64,000 bases of DNA from Steinernema hermaphroditum (GCA_030435675.1 CM059625.1:10664001-10728000), one strand, 5' to 3'. Shown: positions 34,913 through 47,686, numbered from the stretch's first letter. Numbers and translations: made by a program. The notes: generated from the letters alone by a model not told the origin.

Positions 34913-37900
34913 CTGCAAAAGGTCGAAAGGAATGGATTTGGGATGCTCAGCCTTTCGATCGATGACCGACGATCACGTGGAGATAAGAGCATTTAAGGAG
35001 AGGATAACACACTTTAAAGATGTGAGTCAGCGTGTTCTCACCAGTCGACCCTTGTATGGGGTAAACAGAACACGTAACTGTGGAATTGTGCAAACGAGAA
35101 TCACTGTGAAGGAATTTGCCATTTCATTCCGTCTTTCTTCCGTCGTTTTTGGATTTTTTGGCCGAGGAACCTCAGTGACGGTCGATTGTATTATTTACTG
35201 TCACAGAGATTGGAGTTGGGGATTGAGTTATCAAGATCGTGCAAGCAAACATAGTGGAACACTGTTCGAAATCGATCGGAGAAACAGCGCCTCAGAAGTT
35301 TCTTCACGAACGCGCACAATGACGGTGCGCGAGAGACCAGCGATGCAGCAAAACGAAAGGTCACGCTGTCCTAGAAACTAACTGTTGTGCGGCTGATTCG
35401 CTGTGCGTCCACTTTAAGTCTTCTTTTTGCATGGAAACTTGATGCAGCGCACAACCCAGTCACTCGAAACTCTTCCCATAGTATTCCACTTCAAGTTCGG
35501 CCCTCAAGCAGTCCATTGGTCATGAAGTCCCTTGGATGCAATGCTGGGTTGCACGTTACAAAATTCCTTAGTACAGATAAAATTTCAAAATTCTGTCGAG
35601 AAAGATGTCTCTATCGCGAAGCTCGTGGAATTATCACTGCTTCTTTTATAATAAAAGGCAATATGTTGTCGGAGGAGACCGACAAAACACGTTATTCTCC
35701 TGATACAAGAAGTCATTTGTGCTGAAAAACAGATGCATTCATTGTAAATCACTTTCTTTCTTTTATTGTGCTTTTTCTATTCTCTTATTTCTTCGTAAGT
35801 AAATGTATAAATATCTTTGTTTTTCGTACAAGTTTTTTCCTCTTCTTGGTGCATCGATCGAAGTATGTTCATGCCACTGCATCTCCGTTCATATTGTCTC
35901 AGATTTGTTTGATGATGCGTCGAATTGAAATTGCGTACAGCTTGCGTTGCATTTCGCAAATGATCGTCTCGGAGACTCATACAATAACTAAGCTTTGTTC
36001 TCTCGAAGGCTAATGCATGCGCCTGTCGTTAACTTATCTTTCTCGCTTTATTCGTAATCACCACAGGATATCCGAATTCCTTCCTTCGCAAACAGCTACC
36101 TGGCTTTGCAATTGACGGATCGTTACAAATTAAATAATTAATTTTCGTACCATAAGCGACAAAAGAAAGGAAAAAATGCCGTAAATCAAAACGGAAGCCG
36201 TGGCGTTGTTCGATGTCCGTCTCCGCACCCATTATTTCCCACTGTCTCGCTTCTGTTCTCAAATTTCTGCCCTCCTCTCTTCTAAGGCTTCGGACTAGCT
36301 GTGCTCTTTCGAGTCATATAGGTAGCGGGGTTGCGCACTTTGTCCAAACATATCACAATCGCTGCTCGCTATAAACGCATTGTCGGCAAGCAGATGTGTA
36401 TATAATTAAGCATTCATTGAGCAGTTTTGCGCGTCTCGACTACTATAGGGCCAGCAGGAGGGAGCTTAATAGTCTGCGAATTCTCAGCGACCCTCACTCA
36501 TTGAGTTGTCATCGACTGCACAACGATCACATTGTGACAGCGTTGGAACGCCGCTTTTCCGACGCTTTGCAACGTGACACTTGCGTCGTGTGAGAACTCC
36601 GAGCTGAGTTTTCCGGCAATATAGATTCACTTTCTTTCTTGCCTGAATCGTTCTCATGGCGATGCGCAGCTGGCAGTTTTACGATGTGAGCAAATGAATG
36701 ATTGCGAGTTATTATAGATCGCATGAGGTGGAAAGAAAGTGAGGTTAATTGTTGTGGAGCTGAGGACAACCGCTTCAAAGCGTAGTGCAAGTTCCATCGA
36801 ATCGTCACGAAAGGTCATTTGCGTGTCGTCGGACAGTGATGAACGACGGCGACGGTCGGATGCGCTTCGCCGCGCAGTTCTCCCTCACGCGGTGCCGTAT
36901 CTGCTCAGCCCCGGCTGGAGTATGCGCGCATAATGTGTCGTTATTGCGCCGGACGTCGTGTGTCGGCAGCTGCTGATGATGGTCAGTGGGATAGCCGCCG
37001 GCCGAGTTCCGATTACTCTGCGTGTGGTATATACGATCCGTGGGCGTGATGTGGTTTTTCGTGGGAAAATACAGTAAACCTCCCCTTATCGAGTATCGAA
37101 TATCCTTTTAAGTCGTTGCGCGTGCGTGTTTATTTGTGTGGTCATTACTGCAGAAACACATCCTTAAATTATTGAACACGTCATCGTTTCTGCTGAGTGC
37201 TACTTGTGACAAAGAGGAAGTGACGGTATCAACGCCGATCCTTAAACGACAACTGCTTTCCGGGACTGTGATCGATAGGCTGGACGTCTATCGGCCGACG
37301 TCTCGAAGTCGGAGGCTGCTCTGATCGAACTGGCGAACTGACGGAACGACCAGCTCTCGCTGAATCAAAATGAATCAATCGTGTAGAGTTAGAACGAACG
37401 CCCGGCGATCAGTGCCCGCTGCCACACAATCATGTTATGATGCTTTCGGACCAACGGCGTCAGTTATTGTATCTCCTCTAATGCGTGCACTTAATGGCCT
37501 CGTCCACTTAACAGTCAATCGGTTCAGTGTAAGTATGCATTCGCGCGCATGCAGTTATCGTCAGTGGCATTTGGTTCCTCGCGGCGCAGTGCGTTTAACG
37601 CCTGTCACCTCCATACTACACGAGGAACTTTTGCACCTTTGTTTCAACAGCTGTGCGATGACTCAGCAACGGTGTTTCTGAGCGTTTCTCTTCTCACTAA
37701 TGCCGCTGCGAACTGTTTTACGAGTAGAAACTCTTCTGACCTCCATTATCCGGTTCTCTATTACAGAGTGAATTGATCGTGACAAGTGTTTTTCACTAAT
37801 CCGCCGTCTGCTACCGCACACTGGATTACGCGGATGGGCGACTGTGTTTACAGTTTCTTATCAGCGGCAGTTAGACTAATGGTGTCGCCGAGGCTTTCGG

Positions 37901-38714
37901 CGAGTCTCATGCCGAGTGGACGGTGTCGTCGCAATAGGGCAAACAACTATCACTCGTTCCAGTGCATCGATACTTCTGCCGCGTTCATTTTATCTTATGT
38001 TCCGGCCATTCTACTGATGACTTATGACTCTTCTTGGGACCATAATCGGAATTCGCAAAGTGGAGCGATCTATTGCGGCTTTTGCAGCGTCTTACTGAGT
38101 GACAAATGCAAATTTTGAATGTGTGCTCGAAGGGCTGTGATGGATCCTTTGTTCTTTCGCGCGCTTCGAAAGTGTGCCCGCGGCGAGGCGAGGCCGCCGA
38201 GGCTTTCTTCTCTGCGTAGATAGCATCAAGGGGTCAATACCCAAGTGACTTTTGTTTTGCCTTTCTTTTCTGCACTTAAACGCCCTTGGCCCTTGCAGGA
38301 TGTATTGTCGCCGATCGCTTTATCCGTTTGTCCTACGTCTCGAACCACTTAGAACGCCTAAGAAAGCGCTATTCAGTCTCCCTCCCGTTTGTTTTTTGTC
38401 TTTGACCAGTCACTTTTACAAGCTTCATCGTGTACGCCAATTTTAAATGCATTGATATTAATAAGGACAGTGATATCTCTGTTATACAGCGAAAGCGTCC
38501 ACTTCGTTTTACCGCCTCTACCATTGTCAACCGTGTCATTGATTATTTGTCCGTAGTTTCGATAACACTACTGCATCCATATTCCGGGACACATAATGCA
38601 AATCGATTACACGAAAACTCGCGAGTTTTTTTTAGTTGAGACACTCAGGCCGATCGAATGATAAATTAAGAGTGGAGAGAGGGCATCTGGCGCCGTGGTT
38701 GTCGAAAAGCGGCA
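34913..38714. other. Intergenic between MFSD10 and ANKS1 (divergent)
   Basis: A 3.8-kb gap between divergent genes with no recognisable gene. The longest frame (34836-35381, plus strand, 181 aa) begins inside MFSD10 exon 1 antisense and has no motif. GC-rich islands at about 36840-37010 and 38150-38210 may mark ANKS1 promoter or 5' UTR. An upstream ANKS1 exon could lie here: TTTTTTTAG at 38627-38635 opens an in-frame stretch without an ATG. Confidence 0.4.
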
Positions 38715-41700
38715 ATGGGAGTCGGGAGAGAACTGAGCGCCCACAGTCAGGTACTTTGTCTGCAAAGAACTCCCTCCTACAGTTATTCCAGGAGCTATTT
38801 GATGCCTGCCGACGCGGTGACATCGAGAAGGTCACGAGCCTCGTTCATCTTCGGAAGAACAAAAAGTCGAAGACCTTGAGGTAAAGTGAAGGGAGAGAAG
38901 CCGAGTGACGCCGCGTTTTTAGCCTCTTTCGGCCAGCCACACCAGCAACAGGATGGCTCTGCTCTCTAAGAGACCCTTCAAACTTCCACACCCTTTTGCA
39001 TTTGGCCGCTCTGCACGGTCACACCGAAGTGGCCAAGTTGCTCGTCGACAATGACTCGCAACTTCTCTCTACTCGGGACCGAAGGGGGTGCATTCCTGTT
39101 CACTTGGCTGCTTGGAATGGCCATCACGATGTCGTTCAAGTAGGGGATTTATCACTGAATTGGAAGAACATACCTTATAGCTTATGATTGATGCTGAACC
39201 TGAAACGGTGGATGCCGTGAACAACGCGAAAGAGTCGCCTCTGCACCTCTCTGCGCAACATGGACATGCGAAAGTCGTCAGTGTTCTCCTGCATGTATGC
39301 TTTAAGGTTGTATATACTTCAATTAGGTGATCTTCTTTAGAAACATGCAGATGCCCGTCTACGAAATGCTCGATCCGAAACGGCCCTCGACGTTGCTGCA
39401 CGGTTGGGAAAGCCGAATGTTTGCCGCTTACTGATTAGCAACTGTCCTGAGCTGGCTCTACAGGTACCACATTTCGGCTGGCCTTTCAAAGCATTTCAAA
39501 TCAGAGCGCCGCCGACTCGTCCTCTGCTGAGAATAAACCGGCACGAGTAGTTTATCCTCTTCACTCAGCTGCAAGGCACGGCCATCTAGACTGTCTCCAA
39601 ATTCTCTGTCAGTCCGGATTCGATGTCAACTATGTGACCGACGAAGGAAGTGCCTTACACGTAGCTGCTCTCTTCGGACAGCTTGAAGCCGTCAAACTTC
39701 TTCTCAGTCAAGGTACTACTAGCACTCACTGAAAATATTCTAACGGTTGTCATTTCCGGTGTCGACGTTACAATTCGAGACTCCCAAGGTCGCACAGTGT
39801 TGCAGACCCTCGATGAGCATCAAAAACAAAAGGCATCCGATTTGACCCAAGTCATTCAGAGCAGAGACGGGTGGTCAGAATGCAGATCGCTCATAGAAGG
39901 TGATCCTGCAACCCTGAAGAACTGCGAAATAACGCTGATCCTTACTTAGGAAGTTTAAACTTTGCCGTCGCTCAAGGCAATGTTCCAACAAATCGACAGT
40001 CTCGGGCGAACTCTGACACTGCGAGTCAACATTCAAATTTGTACCAGAATTATAATGACTTAGCGGACACTTCCTCGGATGTGGTCTGGAGACCTGTGCC
40101 GGAAGGATCTGCTGCTCGTCGACAGCCATCACAGCTGTCCAAAACAGGCAGTCAGTCATCAAATGGCGTCTACCACCCACCCTCCATCATGGTATTTGAG
40201 TTTTGCGATAAAATGTTTCCCACGAATAACGCTCAGGCCGACGTTGTCAACCTCAGCGAGGACGGCTTCGGAAGCGTTCACTCCATCGTGCACTCCATGG
40301 CATCTGCTTCTCCTCTGGGCGACGCCGAATCTCTCGGACACGACAAGATGTTCGTTGTTACTCTCATTTATTCTCACTTCAAATTCTTTGCAGAAGCAAC
40401 GCCAGCCTCACTTTGACGTCTGTTTCGTCCACAGCAAAGACAAGCTTTGGGATGCATCCACAACGTACAATTCCGAAATTCCCTATCACTTCGCCAAATT
40501 CAAAGAGTCGGCATCAGACTTCGAAGCGTTTTGGTGACTACGAGCCTTCCGTCGTCATTCCGCAGAGAACTGATCGAGTAGTTCCTGAAGGTAACTGCAT
40601 GTTATAAATTCATTTGGAAAGTAAACATTACAGAGTGCTCAGTGTCTCAGGCGGGATGTTCCTACCAAGGCCCTCCTCTGTACGACGCCTGGTCTCCTCC
40701 TGTCGTCGGCAACTACGACAACATGTCACAACCTGTACATCCCCACCTTGCTTATGACAACGTTCGCAAGAACATGCTTGTCTATGATAACGCACCGCCT
40801 CCAGGCCACAGGTACAATGTCATGAACTGTACATGCATAACGGACGATGAACATAGGAAATGGGAACACTGCTGCTCAAATCCAGGAGGTACGGTAGGTG
40901 TGCGAAATGGCCGATCGAACACAATGAGAGAAGACGGCACGCAAACACTCCCTAGTGAGCCCTGAATGGGGGATTCCAATACACAAAGAGTCTTTAGTGA
41001 AACAGCTTCCGAATGTACGCCCAACGATTCTTCCTTCAGAGTACAAAAGTATAGATAAAAGCAAAAGTCGTCGCAACGAGCTCGAAGACTACTGTGAAAA
41101 GGGGATCGCTGATCTAGGCATTTCAAACCCAAAACGGACAAACAGTCGAACCTCCGTGGTGACATTTTCTTGCTCTACGCTTGAGAGATGTGAGTGAGAG
41201 CTTCACCTCGTTCATGGCTTTCGTTAATTTCAGCAGTGTCTCCAGAAAAGCGGACTTTTTCACTTTCGGAAGGTCGGGCACCTCTCGCGCTACCCGAAGA
41301 GTTGTGTGGATCCACATGTACAAGTATCACTTCGATGTCTCCGGAGAGAAGTTTTGCTGCTGACAAAGTAGAAACACCCGACTGGATAGCCAAATCGATA
41401 GTGTTTTTGTTCTAGGAGCGTTGGCGCAGGTCGTCCACTGTGAACACCGACTCTACCGTAGTTTCGTCGTCATCAAAACGTGCAGACTCCGAACCCAAAA
41501 CAGAGAAAGAGGTTCCAATGGATCCCGTTCTCCGACAGCCTCCAAGTCCGACTACGTCACAGTCTACGATCCACAACGTCCTGTGCAGCAATGTATGTTG
41601 TCCATAAGTATCAAATAGTGTCCATTATTTTAGGAAGATCTGCGCCGTCGGCTCTCTCGATCGCCAGTCCAAATGGTAGTTGACCAGCAGACTCAGGTTG

Positions 41701-44059
41701 GCTGTTTGGTGTCCCCAACAGCCACTGACTACAGCGACTGTACTATCGGGTCATCGTGTTCTCTGCCTGTTATTTCGCAGATTTCATCGACTGCTTCCTC
41801 TTTGTCTTCACCTATTCGTCAAGGAAACATCAGCATCGAGCTGGAACCGTATGTCTCTAATGCTCCTGCAGTCCAAAAATTGTTTTTACAGTGAGCGAAG
41901 CACGTCTCCCGATGTCAAATTGCGATCGAGCGAATCAATCGTCAGGCGTCCCAAGCGCTCTACAGGAAGTGTTATCCTGAATGAAAGCGTTGAGTGGAAA
42001 AAGGTAACAAACTAGTACATCTACGTTTACACCTCGTATTAACCCACATTAGAGCCACTTTGAAACTGTCGACATTCATTGCACTCACTATTTGTTGTTT
42101 TCACAGATCGAGGACATTCTCGGGAGCTACGGAGGAGCGATTTGCCGCGAGTCCGTCTTTGCCGATAAGTACGAACCGCAAGTCGCGATCTTCTTGCGAG
42201 ATCGTCGTTCACAGGCGCTAACACTGCAACTCAATAATCTCAATTCACCAAAATCAGAGAAACATGTCGACTTTGTGGAGTACGCTACTCACAGAAGCGA
42301 AGAGAGGGAGAAGACCTACCGCTCGACTAGAAACGGGGTGGCGTTTATATGCTTATTCATTACGCTACCGTTCAGACTTTTAACATGATCATCGCAGAAC
42401 ACTTAGACATTGAACAGCCCTTATATCGATCACTTTTAGGGCGAACTATCGTCGGTAGCCGAATGGCTCAACGTGAGTGTTGGAATTCCCAGTCCTCGAG
42501 CTAACGAAGTGGCGGCCGTCCTCGAAAGGAACGGCTTCAATAACATTCACCACATGGTATCCGTTTGTTCACACAGCTCGGTCAACCTTTACGTTCAGAA
42601 AGGATGTTTGGACAAAAGCAGCATGGTGGAAATAGGTCTTGACAAATCTATCCAGCACCAACTAGCAACTTACCTCGAAAATTACCCCAATTCGGTCGAA
42701 AAAAGCGCAGGTAGGCTATTGCATAGGAAACCATCCGCCTAATGGCGCCTATAAACGAGGTCAAAACAACAATGCGCATTTCGCTGACAATTCAAAAACG
42801 ATCATTTTTACGCACGTCACGGTTTATTACAGACCAATTCACATATGTGTCCGACTGGTTGTGTGCCCTCGACCTCCAAGACTATTTGGGACTCTTCATG
42901 AATAACTCGCTCAGTTCCATGCTGCTCGTTTCCGCGGCCGACCTAAATCCAAAACATTTGAAGGTTCGTTTTACCCTCTTCCGTTCTGATAACATGGTGG
43001 AAGCGATTTCAGAAGATGGGAATCACCCTTACCGGACACATCAGAAGGATCATGGTATCTCTGGACGAGGCTAAGCGCGAACGCCTCTCCCGGGCTTCTG
43101 TATGTGACGACGACATCGACATTGACAACAGGTCTGTTCTTTTGCCCCTCCTCCGGATGACTGCAGCAGTCGTTTCGAGCATCTTGCAAACGCAGGGACA
43201 GCTGCGCATTCGACTTCTGCTCTGTTATGGGAAAACAATGACTCAGAGGGAGCTTTGATCTCTGTGTGTCACCCAGTGGAGAATCGTTTGCTCTTTATGT
43301 TCATTTTCTCACACCTTGTCGCGGCGAAACGGTCTCAGGCGCGCGCCTTGTCGGGAGGAAAGCCCTTCAGTAATCGAGAACTCCGTTAAAATTCCGCCTT
43401 TCAGAAGTGTCTGCTTTGACCAGTGTTCCTCTGCAAGCAGTCTCATGTCGCGGCGGGATATCCCGATCAAAAACGATCATTCCGAGTGGAAATACGCATC
43501 TGAGGCCCTCATCAACGATTGCGTCTCCTTTTCCGCCCACTATCTCGGCTCGATGGAAATCTCTAACATTGAAGGGACCGACGACTCAAGACGAGCAATG
43601 ATTAAGTTGAAGGTACGATTTCCGATCAGAAGGAGTTCGCACCTACCGTGTATCCTTGATTCAGAAAGGCATTCGGGAGATTGCCAAAGTTCCTCAAGTG
43701 GTTCTCGAGATCTCTGTGGAGGGAGTCAGCGTTCTCGATGCCACCACAAAGGTACCGATCTCTATGAATCGGGCCCATCTGATGTTGGTACTTTCAGCAA
43801 CTGACCGTTCAGCACGAGATTAACCGAATTCAAATTGTTTGCCAAGACGAACGGGATCTGAATTGCTTCGCTTACATCTCGCAGGATGGCGACAAGCACT
43901 TCTGTCATGTCTACTGCGTTCTTACTGCGGTGGGTAAAGGATGAATTACGCGGAGGCAACAGATTCCTTTAGGATGTAGCAACAGAAATCATAATTACTT
44001 TGGGGCAGGCATTTGAACTTGCTTATCGTCTCACTACCACCGCCGAAGGGGTTAAGTGA
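38715..44059 (+). CDS. ANKS1: Ankyrin-repeat, SAM and PTB domain scaffold (ANKS1/Odin type)
   Basis: Adaptor related to ANKS1A/B, which bind Eph receptors and other phosphotyrosine partners. Twenty-six exons close in phase to 1345 aa, among them 38715-38750, 38783-38880, 38923-39139, 39505-39712, 39759-39899, 42440-42556, 42833-42963, 43339-43612 and 43973-44059. Ankyrin repeats fill exons 2-7 (LLHLAALHGHTEVAKLL, PVHLAAWNGHHDVVQ, PLHLSAQHGHAKVV, ALHVAALFGQLEAVKLL). A long low-complexity middle follows, then SAM1 (SVAEWLNVSVG, LERNGFNNI), SAM2 (VSDWLCALDLQDYLGLF, LTGHIRRI) and a C-terminal PTB domain (SFSAHYLGSMEI, VVLEISVEGVSVLDA, CFAYISQD, HCHVYC-like, ITLGQAFELAY). Intron 6 (39713-39758) seems to end CATTTCCG, not AG. 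Intron 1 is only 32 nt. The start is the least certain part. Confidence 0.9.
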
Positions 44060-44759
44060 TGAACTCGTCTCTCCTTAGCCACCCGTTTTATGCCGACAGA
44101 GTCATTCCGTCTCATCTGGCCATGCCTTATATATACAGAATCCTGTGATGCTCCAATGCAACCTGTTTCTACATACGAGTCTTCGCTTTATTTGCCGCCG
44201 ATGATTTCAAAATTTGAGTGAAAAGAGATAGATGTTTATTACAAATAAAAGTGCTAATGCAGAACACCTGCTGAAAGTGCCCAGGTGCCTATTCCGAGTA
44301 GTCAATACTGCGTTCATTTATGCAGCATAATGGCATGGTTGTTGTTTGATCGCATGTTCTGATGTCCGCACCGTTCTGAGGGCTAGCTTCTGATCTTTGG
44401 TTCTGTGTACTTGTTCCGCATGGTGAATTGCAAGGATTTATAAGTTCCCTTTTTTGAAAGGTAACATTTGAAATAAAACACCAAGACTATATATACTGGT
44501 AACTAATATAACCCCTTTTTGAGTTAAGGTCTAAGTAGCCTTCTAGCAAAACACCAGTAAGGTGCCGGCGGGATTACAGGAAACGCCCAACAGACTTTCG
44601 GATAGAAATAACATAACCCCACGGGTGGCAAGAGTTATGTAAAATCGACATTCTCAAACGCATTCAGGTCTTTCATTTGTGTCCCCAGCGATCGGTCGGG
44701 TCGATCACTCGCTCTCTCTGAGGCTGTCTGAGCCGACTGAGTTGAGTGAGCGCTCGTTC
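44060..44759. other. 3' flank of ANKS1
   Basis: Contains the ANKS1 3' UTR with a polyadenylation signal at 44244. No gene recognised. Confidence 0.45.
44244..44249 (+). terminator. Polyadenylation signal of ANKS1
   Basis: AATAAA 184 nt after the ANKS1 stop codon, in the same orientation, with no better candidate nearer. Confidence 0.5.
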
Positions 44760-45224
44760 TCGGTCGTCGTTGTTGGCGCAATGATCGCCCCGACCCCCAG
44801 AAGGCCTGGTACACCGGGGAGCCGCAGATCCACCGTCTTGCCAAGAAGCCCATCACGACCGCCCGACTCCACTCGCGCTGCCAGAGAAGCCGGAGAAGCG
44901 TTACAACTCGGAAGTCTGCGGCGCCAGCTGCTCTGATGGTTCCCGGCCCGCCCGTTGTGCTCGACCAACGCGTTTCGCCCGGATGCTGTTCTTCGCATGC
45001 GCCTCAACTCCGATGTCCGCGCCGCCACCCGAGCTGAAGATGAGTTCGCTGTGCTCCGCCGTCTTCGGAATCAGCTTCTCGCCTCTCTGAAGCCCGCGCA
45101 CACTGATGGGATCGCCGCGCTCTACTCTGATGCCGTGCCCCGCGCTGAAGCCACAAGAAGACCGGCGAGTGACGGAGTGACAATATGGTTCTTGTGCATA
45201 TATATGACGTCTCACAAGGCGTAA
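44760..45224 (+). other. Unresolved coding-like block
   Basis: This stretch has the C/G-ending codon bias of the highly expressed genes here, but no single frame stays open. One frame reads AWYTGEPQIHRLAKKPITTA and continues to about 44995. A second, from about 44960 to the stop at 45224, reads RLNSDVRAATRAEDEFAVL then RRLRNQLLASLKPAHTDG. They are offset, so an intron, a frameshift (in the genome or the assembly) or a decayed gene would be needed to join them. AATAAA at 45239, 15 nt past the last stop, favours the plus strand. The minus strand is also open in several frames. I do not recognise a family. Confidence 0.35.
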
Positions 45225-46179
45225 GCCTTTATACGAGAAATAAACTCGTAAACAAACGCATTCAGGGCTAACCAAGTAAACGAATGGATGGGGAAAAGTG
45301 CAGTTTGCACAAAGCATCACTTTGCACAATAAAGTTTTGTTCTGAAGGCATAGTGGCAGTCAACAAGCCGCCTATGAGCTGTATTGTTCATTGCGAACGC
45401 CGCCTTAAACCTCCGATCGACTGCTCTCATGAGTTCAGAAAAATACGCACAAACTAATGGATTCCTCGGTTCTCATTTTATGCAAAGGGGATTCACCAAA
45501 TAGTCAAATGACCGTAGTGAAAGGTGCGAATAACCTCTTTGAGGATTCCACAAAATTTTGCTTTGTTTGTACAACGCTAACTGAATGGACAACCGTCAAG
45601 GTATGTATGTGTGAGAAACATTGCAGTATTTTAGAGAAACTTTCCCTCTCATTTGCAACTGTTTGCAGAAGTAGTTGGTATTTTCAGACTCCATTCCAAG
45701 ATGGAGATGCCATTGCGGTCTCAACACGAAAACGGTGATCTTTAGGAGCGGTCGACGAGAAACCAAAGACCAGTAATCTATATGAAATTAACTGATAAGA
45801 AGGTGCCCATAGCTATAATTTAAATTTATCTGCAACAAGAGAAGATTAATAGCCCCGAAACACGCGTCATTTGAGAAAAGCACTTATTATATTAACACCT
45901 AATTTGAGTCAAGAAGATTCGTTAAATGACAAAAAAAATTTCAAGTTGAGTTAATTACGACGTTGAACTGCACATTTGCACTGGTGTTAGTGTTAAGATC
46001 GGATGTATACAAGATACCCAATGATATTTACACTTTATTATATGCAAACAGAGCAGTTATTTCTAACTAACACTTAACAAGTCGGCACTACATTAGACAC
46101 AAAGTTAACAGATGTGAACGCGATTTGTACATCAATAGAGACTGATTTGCCTTTGTTTCGCGATCGAAAAAGCTCCTCT
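45225..46179. other. Intergenic before the V-ATPase pair
   Basis: AT-rich with only short frames (for example 45457-45738, 93 codons, no motif). It contains the 3' UTR of the minus-strand V-ATPase gene, with a signal at 46034-46039. Confidence 0.4.
46034..46039 (-). terminator. Polyadenylation signal of minus-strand V-ATPase c gene
   Basis: AATAAA on the minus strand, about 140 nt after the stop codon. Confidence 0.5.
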
Positions 46180-46714
46180 TTATGAGGTTCCGAGGATCAA
46201 AGCGACGATCATTCCGTAGAGACCCAGAACCTAGAAAGATGGTCATCTTGCAGCTGTCGAGTAAAGTCATTTGATTTACCTCAGAGAAAATGAGGATGAG
46301 GATCATTCCGACGAAGAGACGAGGTTGCTGAGCGGTTCCGCGGACTCCGGCATCTCCGACGATTCCGATAGCATATCCGGCGCCAAGACCGCAAAGACCG
46401 CAAGTGAGACCAGCAGCAAGATGGGCGAATCCCTTGTCGAGGGTGTATCCGGCGCTAGCGGCTTGGACCTTTCCTTTGAGGACCATGGCGACGACAAGTC
46501 CGTAGATACCGATAATACCGGCCATAATAACGGGAATGACCGATTTCATGATCAACTCAGGGCGCATCACTCCCATGGAGCAGATGCCGACGGCGGACTT
46601 AGCCGTTCCATAGGCCGCGCCGAGAACGGTGAAGATCTGGGCCGAAGCGGCTCCCATGTAGCCGAAGAAGGGAGCGTAGGCGGCGTGCTCGGCGGTGGCA
46701 AGGTCGTAAGACAT
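46180..46714 (-). CDS. vha-2/vha-3: V-type ATPase 16-kDa proteolipid (c subunit), copy 1
   Basis: Membrane-rotor subunit of the proton pump that acidifies vacuolar organelles. Two exons, 46280-46714 and 46180-46230, encode 161 aa, the length of the C. elegans VHA-2/VHA-3 proteins. Four membrane helices are evident. The proton-carrying glutamate in helix 4 lies at the exon junction (ILIFSE followed by VLGLYGM). The amino-acid sequence is identical to the copy at 47687-48216. Exon 1 differs from it at only five silent sites; exon 2 differs at nine. The acceptor TGCTTCAG ends 8 nt before the ATG. Long antisense frames across this exon arise from codon bias and are not genes. Confidence 0.96.
46280..46714 (-). 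repeat. Inverted repeat arm A (V-ATPase c exon 1)
   Basis: 435 nt, inverted relative to 47687-48121. By my base-by-base comparison five sites differ, all silent third positions, about 1.1 percent. Similarity falls off sharply outside the arm. Confidence 0.9.
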
Positions 46715-47686
46715 GGTTAATTCTGAAGCATTAAGGTAATGTAGAGACAAGTAACCTCAAGCAAACAATAGAGGTAGCAGCGCGGCACGGTTAGAGCGGA
46801 CGTTTAATGTGGGCATGCCTTTGGCTAGGACAACTTAGCAGAAGGATGCAGTTATCGATTTCCATATGGATCGATGCTGGAAGTGGAAAGCCAATAAGAG
46901 AACTGCGGTTTCAAGGGAGAGAACCGTCCTATTTGTTCGAAGCAAAGGAGCAACTGTCGTGAATACATTAGCCTCGGACTGTTCTTTGGTTTCACGGTCG
47001 CGACTCGGCGACTCTTCGAATGGTATATATGGTAACGCAGCCACTGAAATGTCAGGCAAAGCGCAGTCGTCCACACAGCGCATTCGCACTTCGGGTCGTG
47101 CTATGCGCTCAGACCGTCGAAGTTGGGCTAAAACCAGTTGTGACCGCGACGCGCAACGCTCGCTCGACACACAGAATTCAATTTCTGTTCTTTGGCTTTT
47201 CCCCTCTCCATGATGATTTCTCGCCACGATCGATAAATCAGATCCCCGCCGGTCGGCCTACCCGCATTAGGCTCGCCTTGTCGCAAGGTCCAGTTGCGCG
47301 GAGTACCCTCTCGTAGTGTAGACCGATTGTGATCATTTATCCATTGCTCGCAGGATATTTGTTCTCGCCTTCCATTTTATGCAAATGTGCGACTAATATG
47401 AGCCCTGAGCAAGACGTGCCAGCCATCCTTTTTCTCATATATTTCTGCGCGTCGGTAATCTTGTTCAAAACCGTGAAAGGCATGTGCTGTGAAAAACGCA
47501 CACGATAGCAAAAAAACTCCGGTTAGTCATCAGAAATCGATCGGATCGTAAGCGCTCGGTTGCTCTGCTTAATCACTCCCGTTTATCGTAATACTTCCGA
47601 CGTGTCACCCACAGACGTTCACTCGGCGAAACAACAACGCTACTGTATAGTCTCTGTATCTGTCCCATTTCAGAAATAAGCCAAAA
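46715..47686. promoter_or_regulatory. Shared spacer between head-to-head V-ATPase genes
   Basis: 972 nt separate the two start codons, so this spacer must contain both promoters and 5' UTRs, or one bidirectional promoter. Frames inside it are open on both strands but show no protein motif. TATATATGG occurs near 47025; I could not assign a defined promoter element. Confidence 0.5.

Noticed and set aside
34836..35381. 181-codon plus-strand open frame
   Set aside because: It starts antisense to MFSD10 exon 1 and its translation has no recognisable motif, membrane segment or coherent splice context.
38233..38260. Sequence resembling a nematode spliced leader (GTCAATACCCAAGTGAC)
   Set aside because: Only about 11 bases resemble the SL1 core, the GGTTTAATTA start is absent and I could not see the downstream Sm-site structure of an SL RNA gene.
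46271..46720. Long open frame antisense to the minus-strand V-ATPase gene (149 aa), with a 186-aa equivalent antisense to the plus copy at 47573-48133
   Set aside because: Both are mirror frames of the same highly codon-biased exon, are Gly/Ser/Asp-rich without motif, and disappear outside the coding exon.
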